Assembly (NCBI RefSeq): GCF_003289625.1
Contig: NZ_QMBN01000002.1
Location: 890,610-954,609, forward strand
Source of the DNA: Microbacterium sp. SMR1
Lineage (GTDB): Bacteria; Actinomycetota; Actinomycetes; Actinomycetales; Microbacteriaceae
Length of the DNA: 64,000 nucleotides
Direction of reading: 5' to 3'
Of the stretch, positions 34,976-42,907 are shown one piece after another. The stretch's first letter is position 1, and the number at the start of each line of letters is the position of its first letter. The position numbers and the translations under genes are program-made. The notes under the pieces were generated by a model that was not told the origin of the DNA, did no database searches, and saw nothing but the letters and a program-made list of their open reading frames with translations.

Positions 34976-36124
34976 ATGCGGATCCTCCACACCTCCGACT
35001 GGCACATCGGGCGGACCTTCCACGGTCATTCGACGCTCGACGCGCTGCGGGGCGTGCTCGAGGCGCTCACCGCGCAGGTGCGCGAACACGAGGTCGACGT
35101 GGTGGTCGTCGCGGGCGACGTGTTCGACTCGGCTGCGCCGGCGGCGGGCTGCTACGCCCTCCTCTCCGACACGTTGCGGGGAATCGCCGACACCGGCGCG
35201 TGCGTCATCGTCACGAGCGGCAACCACGATTCCGCCGCGCGCCTCGGCTTCCAGGCGGGGCTGCTGCGCGAGGGCATCCACGTCCTCACCGACCCGGCCG
35301 CGGTGGGCACTCCGATCACGATCGCGGATGCCGACGGGCCGGTGCATTTCTACGGCATCCCGTACCTCGAGCCGGCGCTGCTGCGACACCTCTGGCCCGA
35401 GGCCCGGTCGCAGGCGGCCGTGATCGATCGCGCGATGGGGCTCGTGCGCGACGACCTGGCGGTGCGCGGTGGTCGGTCGGTCGCAATCGCCCACTGCTTC
35501 GCTGCGGGGGTCGAGCCGACGCCGCACCTCGAGCGAGACATCCAGCAGGGTGGTCTCGACGTCGTGCCGCTGTCCGCTTTCGCGGGCGTCGACTACATGG
35601 CGCTGGGGCACATCCACGGACGCCAGCAGCTCGCCCCCGCCGTCCGCTACGCGGGTGCGCCGCTCCACTACAGCTTCGGCGAGGGTGAGAAGCCCCGGGG
35701 CTCGTGGCTGGTCGATCTCGACGCCGACGGCTTCGCCGATGCGCGGTGGCTCGAGCTGCCGGTCCCGCGTCGGGTGGTCACCCTCCGCGGGCCGCTGGCC
35801 GACGTTCTCGCCGATCCCGCGCACGAGCGGCACGCCGATGCGTGGGTCTGCGTCGAGTACACCGACACGCTGCCCGAGCGCGATCCGATGCGTCGTCTGC
35901 AGGAACGCTTCCCGTTCTGCGCGAAGGTGGTGCACGCCCCGTCGGATGCCGCGCCGGGCGACGCGCGCACCTACGTCGACCGCGTGCGCGCCGCACGCAG
36001 CGACGCCGAGCTCGTCGAAGCGTTCCTCGTGCACGTCCGAGAGGGGGCCGGGGCCGACGAGCGCGAGCGCGAGCTGCTGGCCGACGTCCTCGACGAGCGG
36101 ATCCGCGTGGAGGCGATGGCGTGA
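34976..36124 (+). CDS. sbcD: exonuclease SbcCD subunit D
   Basis: A 382-residue Mre11-type nuclease. Metallophosphoesterase motifs are intact: HTSDWHIGRTFHG (Asp8, His10), VVVAGDVFDSAAP, SGNHDSAARL, IAHCF and LGHIHGRQ. With SbcC it trims DNA ends and cleaves hairpins and protein-blocked ends. The stop overlaps the sbcC GTG (GTGA), so the two subunits are translationally coupled. Confidence 0.94.
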   Translation: MRILHTSDWHIGRTFHGHSTLDALRGVLEALTAQVREHEVDVVVVAGDVFDSAAPAAGCYALLSDTLRGIADTGACVIVTSGNHDSAARLGFQAGLLREGIHVLTDPAAVGTPITIADADGPVHFYGIPYLEPALLRHLWPEARSQAAVIDRAMGLVRDDLAVRGGRSVAIAHCFAAGVEPTPHLERDIQQGGLDVVPLSAFAGVDYMALGHIHGRQQLAPAVRYAGAPLHYSFGEGEKPRGSWLVDLDADGFADARWLELPVPRRVVTLRGPLADVLADPAHERHADAWVCVEYTDTLPERDPMRRLQERFPFCAKVVHAPSDAAPGDARTYVDRVRAARSDAELVEAFLVHVREGAGADERERELLADVLDERIRVEAMA

Positions 36125-39100
36125 AGCTCCATCGCCTGGAGCTGACCGGCTTCGGTCCGTTCCGCGAGAAGCAGACCGTCGACTTCGACGCCTTCGATCG
36201 CGACGGCGTCTTCCTCATCTCGGGGCGGACCGGCGCGGGCAAGTCGAGCATCCTCGACGGGGTGAGCTTCGCGCTCTACGGCTCGGTGCCGCGTTACGAC
36301 AACGGTGAGCGGCGTCTTCGCAGCGACCACAGCTTCCTGGGCGACCCCACCGAGGTGCGGCTGGAGTTCACCGTCGGCGGGCAGCGCTGGCGCGTGACCC
36401 GAGCGCCGGAGTACGAGCGGCCCGCGAAGCGCGGCGACAAGCTCACGACCGAGATCGCGCGCGCCGAGCTCGAGCAGCACGTCGACGGTGCGTGGGTGGG
36501 CCGGGCGGCGAAACCCCGCGAGGTCGCCCTGCTGCTCGACGAGGTGCTGGGGCTGAACGCGCAGCAGTTCCAGCAGGTGATCCTGCTGGCGCAGAACAAG
36601 TTCTCGCGATTCCTCCTCGCCCGCAACGACGAGCGGCAGCAGCTGCTGCGCACCCTGTTCGGCACGAAGCGGTTCGAGCAGTACAAGGACGACCTCGAGG
36701 AGCGTCGCCGCGCCGCGCAGCGCGAGCTCGACGCCGCCGGTGATCAGGTGCGGACGCTTCTCGAGCTGGGCGAGGCCGCGATGACGCAGCAGAGCGTCGA
36801 CATCGGCGACGACGGTGCGACGGGCGACGCCGCGCCGCTCGACCTCGCCGGGCGGCGTGATGCCGTCGAGCGCGCGCGTCGTCGCGCCGATTACCGCGTG
36901 GAACAGGCCGACGAACTCCGCCAGCAGGCGGAGTCGCGGCAGGCCGCTCTCGTGGCGACGCACGCCGAGCTCGTCGAGCGGGCGCGGGTGCTCGACGACC
37001 TCGCCGCGGCGCGGCGACGCCTGGACGACCTCGACGCGGCCGCCGATGAGGTGGCTGCGGCTGAACGCCGACTCGAGCGTGCGCGTGCCGCCGAAGCGCT
37101 CCGCGCGACGCTGGAGCAGGCCGACCGATCGGGCGAAGCGGCGGGGCAGGCCCGCGCGATGGCGGAGCGGGCCGAGAAGCGCTGGACCGCAGCGGGCGGA
37201 GGCACCGACGACGACATCTCCGCTCTGGTCGAGACCCTGACCGGCGACATCGCGCGCTGGACCGACGCGCTCGCCCGTGAGCACGAGCTGACGGACGCCA
37301 TCGACGCGCGAGACGCGACCGCGGCCGAGATCGCCCTCCTTCAAGAACAGGCGACGCTGCTCGACGAGCAGCACGCCCTCCTGCCGGCGGAGCGCGAACG
37401 CGTCGCCGCCGAGCTCGCGGCAGAGACGCTCGCGGCGGCGCGCGTCAACGAGCAGCGCGTGCGAGTGAGTGATCTCGCCGCCCAGGCCGAGGCCGCCGAC
37501 GAGGCGGGACGCCTTGCTGGCAAGCTCGGCGAGGCCGAGGAGCGTTACCTGCGGGCGAGCGGTGCCGCGGAGGCGGCAGCCGCCGCCGTCACCGACCTGC
37601 TGCGGCGTCGGGTGGCCGGTCGCGCGGGAGAGCTCGCCGCCGAACTCACCGAGGGCGAGGCCTGCCCGGTCTGCGGGGCGCTCGATCACCCGCATCCCGC
37701 ACCCCCGGCGGACGACGGTGTGACGGACGACGATCTGGCCGACGCGGAGTCGGCGCGGGATGCCGCCGCCGCCGAGGCCCGCGACGCGGGCGAGCGCGCC
37801 GCCCTGCTGCGCGCAGAGCTCGCCGCCGCGACAGCGCGCGCGGGCGCACGCGGCAGCGACGAGCTCGCGGACCTGCTCGCTCAGGCCCGGGACGAGCTGG
37901 CATCCTCTGAACGCGGCGCAGAGCGAGTCATCGCTCTCACCGAGAAGCGCGACGTGCTCGACCGTCTCGACGCGGAGGCCACCGAGGAACGCTCTCGCCT
38001 CGCGGCCGCCCTGGCCGATGCGCGCGAGCGCTCCGCCGTCGCGACGACGACGCTCGCGCGCCTGGAGAGGGAGGTGGCCGACGCGCGGGGTCCGTTCGCG
38101 ACGGTCGCGGAGCGCATCGCGGCGGCGACCGAGCGGCGTGACCTCGCGCGCGCGGTGCTCGAGAGCCGGCGGGCGCTCGCCCACAGCGAGGCGACCGCGA
38201 GTGATGCGGCGAACGACCGGGCGCAGCGGATCGAGGCATCGGTGTTCGCGGACGTCGGCGAGGTGCGCGAGGCGCTGCTCCCTGATAACGAGCGAACCGC
38301 CCTCACGCGGCGCGTCGCCGAGCACGCCGCGGACGTCGCGGCCACACGCGCCCGCCTGCTCGAACTCGAGCTCGCTGCCGCGGGGCTGCCCGACGAGCGG
38401 CCCGATCTCGAGGCCGCTGCGGAGGCGGTCGCCGCCGGAGACCGCGCCCGCAGCGCGGCGATCGCTGCGCACCGCGATGCCGTCAACGCCGCCGAGACGA
38501 TGCGCGACCTCCTCCTGCGCATCGACGACGCGTTCGTCGCGGTGGCGGGTCTCGCCGAGCGGACGGCGACGGTGACCCGCCTCGCCGACACCGTCGCCGG
38601 CCGTGCGCCCAACACCCGGAAGATGGATCTCGAGACCTTCGTGCTCGCGGCCGAGCTCGAAGAGATCGTCGCCGCCGCCAACCTGCGCCTGCGCGACATG
38701 TCGTCGGGTCGCTACACCCTCCACCACAGCGACGCGCTGCAGGCCCGTGGCGCAGCATCCGGACTCGGGCTCGAGGTGCTCGACGCGCACACCGGCCGTC
38801 TCCGCTCGCCGCAATCGCTGTCGGGAGGAGAGACCTTCCTCGCCTCCCTCGCCCTCGCGCTCGGTCTCGCCGAGGTCGTCACCGGTCGTGCCGGCGGTAT
38901 CCGTCTCGACACGCTCTTCGTCGACGAGGGCTTCGGGTCGCTCGATCCCGAGACCCTCGAGCTTGCGATGCGCACTCTCGACGAGCTGCGCGCGGGCGGC
39001 CGGACCGTCGGCGTCATCAGTCACGTCGAGGGCATGAAGGAGCAGCTCGCCGCACAGATCGTCGTCGAGGCGACGCGCGAGGGCCCGAGCATCATCCGGC

Positions 39101-39126
39101 AGGAGGCGCTCAGCGAGCGCGACTAG
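36121..39126 (+). CDS. sbcC: exonuclease SbcCD subunit C (SMC-like ATPase)
   Basis: A 1001-residue Rad50-type ATPase. N-terminal Walker A GRTGAGKSS (35-43), Q-loop in VILLAQNKF, long Ala/Glu/Arg-rich coiled coils (~180-500 and ~540-860), the zinc-hook CPVC near 515-518 in EACPVCGALDHPHP, signature SLSGGETFLASL (~900) and Walker B TLFVDEGFGSLD. Binds SbcD and gates its nuclease with ATP. The small membrane protein gene that follows has its own promoter. Confidence 0.94.
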   Translation: MKLHRLELTGFGPFREKQTVDFDAFDRDGVFLISGRTGAGKSSILDGVSFALYGSVPRYDNGERRLRSDHSFLGDPTEVRLEFTVGGQRWRVTRAPEYERPAKRGDKLTTEIARAELEQHVDGAWVGRAAKPREVALLLDEVLGLNAQQFQQVILLAQNKFSRFLLARNDERQQLLRTLFGTKRFEQYKDDLEERRRAAQRELDAAGDQVRTLLELGEAAMTQQSVDIGDDGATGDAAPLDLAGRRDAVERARRRADYRVEQADELRQQAESRQAALVATHAELVERARVLDDLAAARRRLDDLDAAADEVAAAERRLERARAAEALRATLEQADRSGEAAGQARAMAERAEKRWTAAGGGTDDDISALVETLTGDIARWTDALAREHELTDAIDARDATAAEIALLQEQATLLDEQHALLPAERERVAAELAAETLAAARVNEQRVRVSDLAAQAEAADEAGRLAGKLGEAEERYLRASGAAEAAAAAVTDLLRRRVAGRAGELAAELTEGEACPVCGALDHPHPAPPADDGVTDDDLADAESARDAAAAEARDAGERAALLRAELAAATARAGARGSDELADLLAQARDELASSERGAERVIALTEKRDVLDRLDAEATEERSRLAAALADARERSAVATTTLARLEREVADARGPFATVAERIAAATERRDLARAVLESRRALAHSEATASDAANDRAQRIEASVFADVGEVREALLPDNERTALTRRVAEHAADVAATRARLLELELAAAGLPDERPDLEAAAEAVAAGDRARSAAIAAHRDAVNAAETMRDLLLRIDDAFVAVAGLAERTATVTRLADTVAGRAPNTRKMDLETFVLAAELEEIVAAANLRLRDMSSGRYTLHHSDALQARGAASGLGLEVLDAHTGRLRSPQSLSGGETFLASLALALGLAEVVTGRAGGIRLDTLFVDEGFGSLDPETLELAMRTLDELRAGGRTVGVISHVEGMKEQLAAQIVVEATREGPSIIRQEALSERD

Positions 39127-39129
39127 GCT
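39124..39129 (+). promoter_or_regulatory. -10 box TAGGCT, leaderless start at 39136
   Basis: Overlaps the sbcC stop; six bases before GTG 39136. Confidence 0.5.
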
Positions 39130-39135
39130 GGCGTC

Positions 39136-39318
39136 GTGAGGACTTTCTGGACCGTCGTCGGAGTGATCGCCGCGATCTTCGTCGCGTGGGTGATCGTCGA
39201 CATCGTGCTGCGCCTGGCCGTGTTCGCGGTCAAGCTCGGGCTCGTCGCGGTCGTCGCCCTCGTCGTGTTCCTGCTGCTACGCCGGCTGTTCGCGCGCAGC
39301 AGCGATCAGACGCCGTAG
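39136..39318 (+). CDS. small membrane protein of unknown function
   Basis: A 60-residue protein, almost wholly hydrophobic (one long or two short helices between residues 4 and 50) with a basic end (RRLFARSSDQTP). GTG start with a TAGGCT box exactly at leaderless spacing. Its 3' end overlaps the convergent nucleosidase gene by 13 bp. No family recognised. Confidence 0.6.
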   Translation: MRTFWTVVGVIAAIFVAWVIVDIVLRLAVFAVKLGLVAVVALVVFLLLRRLFARSSDQTP

Positions 39319-39866
39319 TCGGCGCGGATCCGCTCGTACAGAGCTCGGCTGCACGCGGCCACGGCCTCATCCCACCCGGTCGTCGCGCCGTCCTGGGCAT
39401 CATCCGACACCGCTTTGAGCACCCGGATGGGGATGCCGAAGCGCTGCGCGACCCAGATGTAGACGTACGTCTCCATGTCGACCAGCTGGGCGCCGAGTGA
39501 CTGGATGAGGGCGACCGCCTCGGCATCGTCGACGAAGACGTCACCCGTCGCGATGCGCACCCCGGCGCCCCCGGCCTCGACGCGCTCGGGCATCGAGAGG
39601 TGTCGCCCGCGAACGCCGGCCAGATCGAACACGTCGTGCTGAACGGCGTCGCCGACCTCGTAGATGCCGGGTCCGAGAGCGCCGGCCACCGCCCCCGCCG
39701 TCCCGACGACGACGATCTCGTCGTACACGGTGCGATCGAGAGCGCGGGTCAGCTCATGCGCGGCGAGCAGCTTGCCCGGACCGGTCAGCAGGATGTCGAA
39801 CCCCGGGATGTCGGCGGGGAAGCCGGTCAGCTCGTCGCGGTGGGCGACGACCAGGAGGCGTCGCAC
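39306..39866 (-). CDS. nucleoside phosphorylase/MTA-SAH nucleosidase-like protein
   Basis: A 186-residue cytoplasmic protein of the PNP/UDP phosphorylase fold: GTAGAVAGALGPGIYEVGDAVQHD (phosphate/ribose side), LVDMETYVYIWVAQRFGIP (the VxMExxA-like nucleoside-binding motif) and LKAVSDDAQDGA (catalytic Asp region). It is shorter than most MTA/SAH nucleosidases (~230), lacking part of the N-terminal half, so activity is plausible but unproven. Start GTG 39866, 2 nt after the stop of a 43-residue membrane protein: a two-gene operon. Confidence 0.75.
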   Translation of the reverse strand: MRRLLVVAHRDELTGFPADIPGFDILLTGPGKLLAAHELTRALDRTVYDEIVVVGTAGAVAGALGPGIYEVGDAVQHDVFDLAGVRGRHLSMPERVEAGGAGVRIATGDVFVDDAEAVALIQSLGAQLVDMETYVYIWVAQRFGIPIRVLKAVSDDAQDGATTGWDEAVAACSRALYERIRADYGV

Positions 39867-39868
39867 GG

Positions 39869-40000
39869 TCAGGCACCGCCCCGAGCGATGATGCCGAGGA
39901 TGCCGGAGATCAGCAGGTAGGCGCCGATGCCGCCCACCACGACCCAGATCGCGATGCGGGCGGAGGACGGTCGCTTGTCGTCGCCGTTGTCGAGGCTCAT
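39869..40000 (-). CDS. 43-residue single-helix membrane protein
   Basis: A short ORF, MSLDNGDDKRPSSARIAIWV followed by VVGGIGAYLLISGILGII and ending ARGGA: a polar N-terminus and one transmembrane helix. A TAGGCT box six bases before ATG 40000 gives it a leaderless promoter, and it is followed directly by the nucleosidase gene. Unknown function; the promoter and tight linkage argue it is real. Confidence 0.6.
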   Translation of the reverse strand: MSLDNGDDKRPSSARIAIWVVVGGIGAYLLISGILGIIARGGA

Positions 40001-40006
40001 CCCGTC

Positions 40007-40012
40007 AGCCTA
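40007..40012 (-). promoter_or_regulatory. -10 box TAGGCT, leaderless start at 40000
   Basis: Minus-strand hexamer six bases before ATG 40000. Confidence 0.55.
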
Positions 40013-40142
40013 GGCGAGGTCGCGTCGACCGGAAGCGCGAGCGGCCAGGGGCCGGATTGACCCGGCGGCGCACCCTGGTACGGGCAGGCGTGATCGTTAG
40101 ACTCGAACTGAGGTCAGACCATCCAGAGGCGGGAGCGACGAC

Positions 40143-40724
40143 ATGCAGACGGTACTTCTCGATACGCCCGCGGGCATCACGGCCCGGCTCGGCTGGGACC
40201 CGGCGATCACGGTGCACCACCGGCGGCGCATGATCGCGCGCGAGCTCGTCGCACAGGCGCTCGGCTGCGACGAGAAGGACGTGCGGATCGAACGCGAGGC
40301 GCCGCGCGGTTTCGGGTATCACACGCGCCTCGTCGCCTCACGCGACGGAGTCGAGGTGCCGCTGGCGATCACGACGGCCAGCTTCCGCGCGGCGACGGTC
40401 GTCGCGGTCAGCGACCCGGGACTGCCGCTCGGCATCGACATCCGCGACGCGCACCCCGAGCCGGCCGATCTGGCCCGGATGCGCAAGCACTCGCGCCTGT
40501 TCTCCGGGGCCGACACCCTCGAGCTCGTCGACCACTGGGTTCACGTGCAGGCGGTGCTCGAGGCCGACGGTCGCGGTGTCCGTGTCGCGCCGGAGCAGGT
40601 CAGGCTCGATCCGGGCCGGCACCGCGGCTGGATCCCCGATCGCAACATGAAGTACACGCTCGTCGACATCTCGCGCGACGGGTGGCTCATCACCCTGGCC
40701 TACGGCACCCTCCCGACGGCCTGA
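40143..40724 (+). CDS. 4'-phosphopantetheinyl transferase-like protein with altered active site
   Basis: A 193-residue protein with the Sfp/PPTase frame: LGIDIRDAHP (97-106, Mg-binding Asp kept) and a helix beginning at Trp132, WVHVQAVLEADGRG. In active PPTases this helix reads W-x-x-K-E-A-x-x-K-A-x-G-x-G; here K-E is V-Q and the second K is E, while W, A, A and both G remain. The protein is therefore probably a pseudo-enzyme or a diverged relative. TAGACT at 40098 is a possible -10 with a ~35-nt leader; GGCGGGAG precedes ATG 40143. Convergent with nadE. Confidence 0.65.
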   Translation: MQTVLLDTPAGITARLGWDPAITVHHRRRMIARELVAQALGCDEKDVRIEREAPRGFGYHTRLVASRDGVEVPLAITTASFRAATVVAVSDPGLPLGIDIRDAHPEPADLARMRKHSRLFSGADTLELVDHWVHVQAVLEADGRGVRVAPEQVRLDPGRHRGWIPDRNMKYTLVDISRDGWLITLAYGTLPTA

Positions 40725-40767
40725 CCCGAGTCTTTCCGGTCAGGCCGGTCACTCGACCCGGTCCGGG

Positions 40768-42837
40768 TCAGTCGACGAGATCGGGCAGCGCCCGACGGAG
40801 CTCGGCGAGCCACGCCTCGGCGTTGCCGTCCGACGGCGCGCGCCAGTCTCCTCGCGGCGACAGCGAGCCGGCCGCGGCGACCTTGGGTCCGTTGGGGATC
40901 GCGCTGCGCTTGAACTGCGCGAAGCCGAAGAACCGCTTGATGAACACTTGCAGCCACTGGGTGATCTCGGCGAGGTCGTACGCGTACCGGCTGTCGCGGG
41001 GGAAGCCGACCGGCCAGTCGCCGGCATCCGCATCCGACCACGCGTGCTGAGCGAGGAAGGCGATCTTCGACGGACGGAACCCGTAGCGCAGGACGTGGTG
41101 CAGCGCGAAGTCGTGCAGGGCGTAGGGCCCGATCGTCGATTCCGTGGACTGCACCTTGCCGTCTTCGCCGGCGGGCACGAGCTCGGGGCTGATCTCGGTG
41201 TCGAGGACCGACTGCAGCACGGCGACGGCCTCATCGGACAGATCGGTCCCCGTGCCCTCGCGATGCGCGATGACCCACCGGATGAGGTGCTGCATGAGCG
41301 TCTTCGGAACGCCGACGTTGACCGCGTAGTGGCTCATGTGGTCGCCGACGCCGTAGGTGGCCCAGCCGAGCGCGAGCTCCGAGAGGTCGGAGGTGCCGAT
41401 GACGATGCCGTTCAGGCGGTTCGCGAGCCGGAACAGGAAGTCGGTCCGCACACCGGCCTGGACGTTCTCGAACGTCACGTCGTACACAGGCTCGCCGGAG
41501 GCGTAAGGGTGTCCGATGCCGCGCAGGAGTTCGTTCGCGGCGGGGCGGATGTCGATCGTCTCGATCGTCGCGCCGATCGCCTCGGCGAGGGCGACGGCGT
41601 TCGACTTCGTGTGGTCGCTCGTGGCGAAGCCGGGCATCGTGTAGGCGAGGATGTCGCTGCGCGGTCGCCCCATGCGGTCCATCGCGCGGGCGACGACGAG
41701 CAGCGCATGGGTGGAGTCGAGTCCGCCCGAGACGCCGATGACGGGGCGGGGGCCGCCGATGGCGCGCATCCGCTGCTCGAGCCCGGACACCTGGATGTTG
41801 AACGCCTCGTAGCAGTCCTGGTCGAGACGTGCCGGGTCGTCCGGGACGAACGGGAAGCGGTCGAGGGTGCGCCGCAGGCCGATGTCCTCGGCGGGCGGGT
41901 GCAGGAACGTCTCGACGGTGAGGAAGTCGGTCGCCGTCGTGCGGCGGTTGTCGTCGAAGGTGCCCTGCCGGTACCGGTCCTGGCGCACCCGGTCGAGGTC
42001 GACGTCGGCAACGCTGCGCCGCGGCCCGTCGGGGAAGCGCTCGGTCTCGGCGAGGAGCGAACCGCCCTCGTAGATCATGGTCTGGCCGTCCCACGAGACG
42101 TCGTTGGTCGATTCGCCGAGACCCGCCGCGGCGTAGGCGTAGACGGCGAGGCATCGCAGCGACTGCGACTGCACCAGCGTGCGGCGGTCGTCGGCCCGGC
42201 CGATCGTGATCGGCGAGCCCGAGAGGTTCACGAGCACCGTCGCTCCCGCGAGAGCCGCACGCGACGAGGGCGGCACCGGCACCCACATGTCCTCGCACAC
42301 CTCGGCGTGCAGGACGAGCCCGGGCACGTCGCGGACGTCGAAGAGGAGGTTGGTCCCGAACACGGTCTCGTGCGAGCCGATGCGGATGCCTTCACCGTCC
42401 CACTCCTCACCCGCGGCGTACCAGCGACGCTCGTAGAACTCGCGGTAGGTGGGCAGGTGGGCCTTCGGCGCGACACCGAGGATCTCGCCGCGATGAATGA
42501 CGACGGCGCAGTTGTACAGGCGGCTGCGGTGGCGGAGCGGGGCACCGACCACCAGCACCGGCATGAGATCGACGGATGCTTCGACGATGCGCTCGATCGC
42601 CGCGTCGACGGCATCCAGCACGGCATCCTGCAGCACGAGGTCCTCGATGGCGTACCCGGTGAGGCACAGCTCGGGGAACACGGCGACCGCGACGGAGTCG
42701 GCGTCGCACGCGTGCGCCTCGGCGAGCACGGCCTCGGCGTTGGCGGCGGGATCGGCGATGGCCACCGGAATGGTGCAGGCGGCGACCCGCGCGAAGCCGT
42801 GGGCGTACGCGCTGGCGAAGGGGAGCGACTCGTTCAC
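40768..42837 (-). CDS. nadE: glutamine-dependent NAD+ synthetase
   Basis: A 689-residue two-domain enzyme making NAD from nicotinate adenine dinucleotide, ATP and glutamine. Glutaminase (nitrilase fold) residues: Glu56 in FPELCLTGY, Lys125 in APKAHLP, Cys181 in AEVCEDMW. The synthetase has the ATP loop SGGLDST (370-375) and IGTSDLSELALGWATYG. Length matches the long actinobacterial NadE. GTG 42837 is chosen: CAGACT lies seven bases upstream and GAGGAGG abuts the codon, so leaderless initiation is likely. Confidence 0.95.
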   Translation of the reverse strand: MNESLPFASAYAHGFARVAACTIPVAIADPAANAEAVLAEAHACDADSVAVAVFPELCLTGYAIEDLVLQDAVLDAVDAAIERIVEASVDLMPVLVVGAPLRHRSRLYNCAVVIHRGEILGVAPKAHLPTYREFYERRWYAAGEEWDGEGIRIGSHETVFGTNLLFDVRDVPGLVLHAEVCEDMWVPVPPSSRAALAGATVLVNLSGSPITIGRADDRRTLVQSQSLRCLAVYAYAAAGLGESTNDVSWDGQTMIYEGGSLLAETERFPDGPRRSVADVDLDRVRQDRYRQGTFDDNRRTTATDFLTVETFLHPPAEDIGLRRTLDRFPFVPDDPARLDQDCYEAFNIQVSGLEQRMRAIGGPRPVIGVSGGLDSTHALLVVARAMDRMGRPRSDILAYTMPGFATSDHTKSNAVALAEAIGATIETIDIRPAANELLRGIGHPYASGEPVYDVTFENVQAGVRTDFLFRLANRLNGIVIGTSDLSELALGWATYGVGDHMSHYAVNVGVPKTLMQHLIRWVIAHREGTGTDLSDEAVAVLQSVLDTEISPELVPAGEDGKVQSTESTIGPYALHDFALHHVLRYGFRPSKIAFLAQHAWSDADAGDWPVGFPRDSRYAYDLAEITQWLQVFIKRFFGFAQFKRSAIPNGPKVAAAGSLSPRGDWRAPSDGNAEAWLAELRRALPDLVD

Positions 42838-42907
42838 CCTCCTCAGTCTGGCACCGGCGTCGGCGGTGTCGCACCCCGCGGCTAGGGTCATTGAACGGAA
42901 GGGGATC

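Noticed and set aside
35971..39024. Thousand-codon antisense ORF opposite sbcC
   Set aside because: Same pattern of shadow frames in high-GC coding DNA; no domains, start or promoter.
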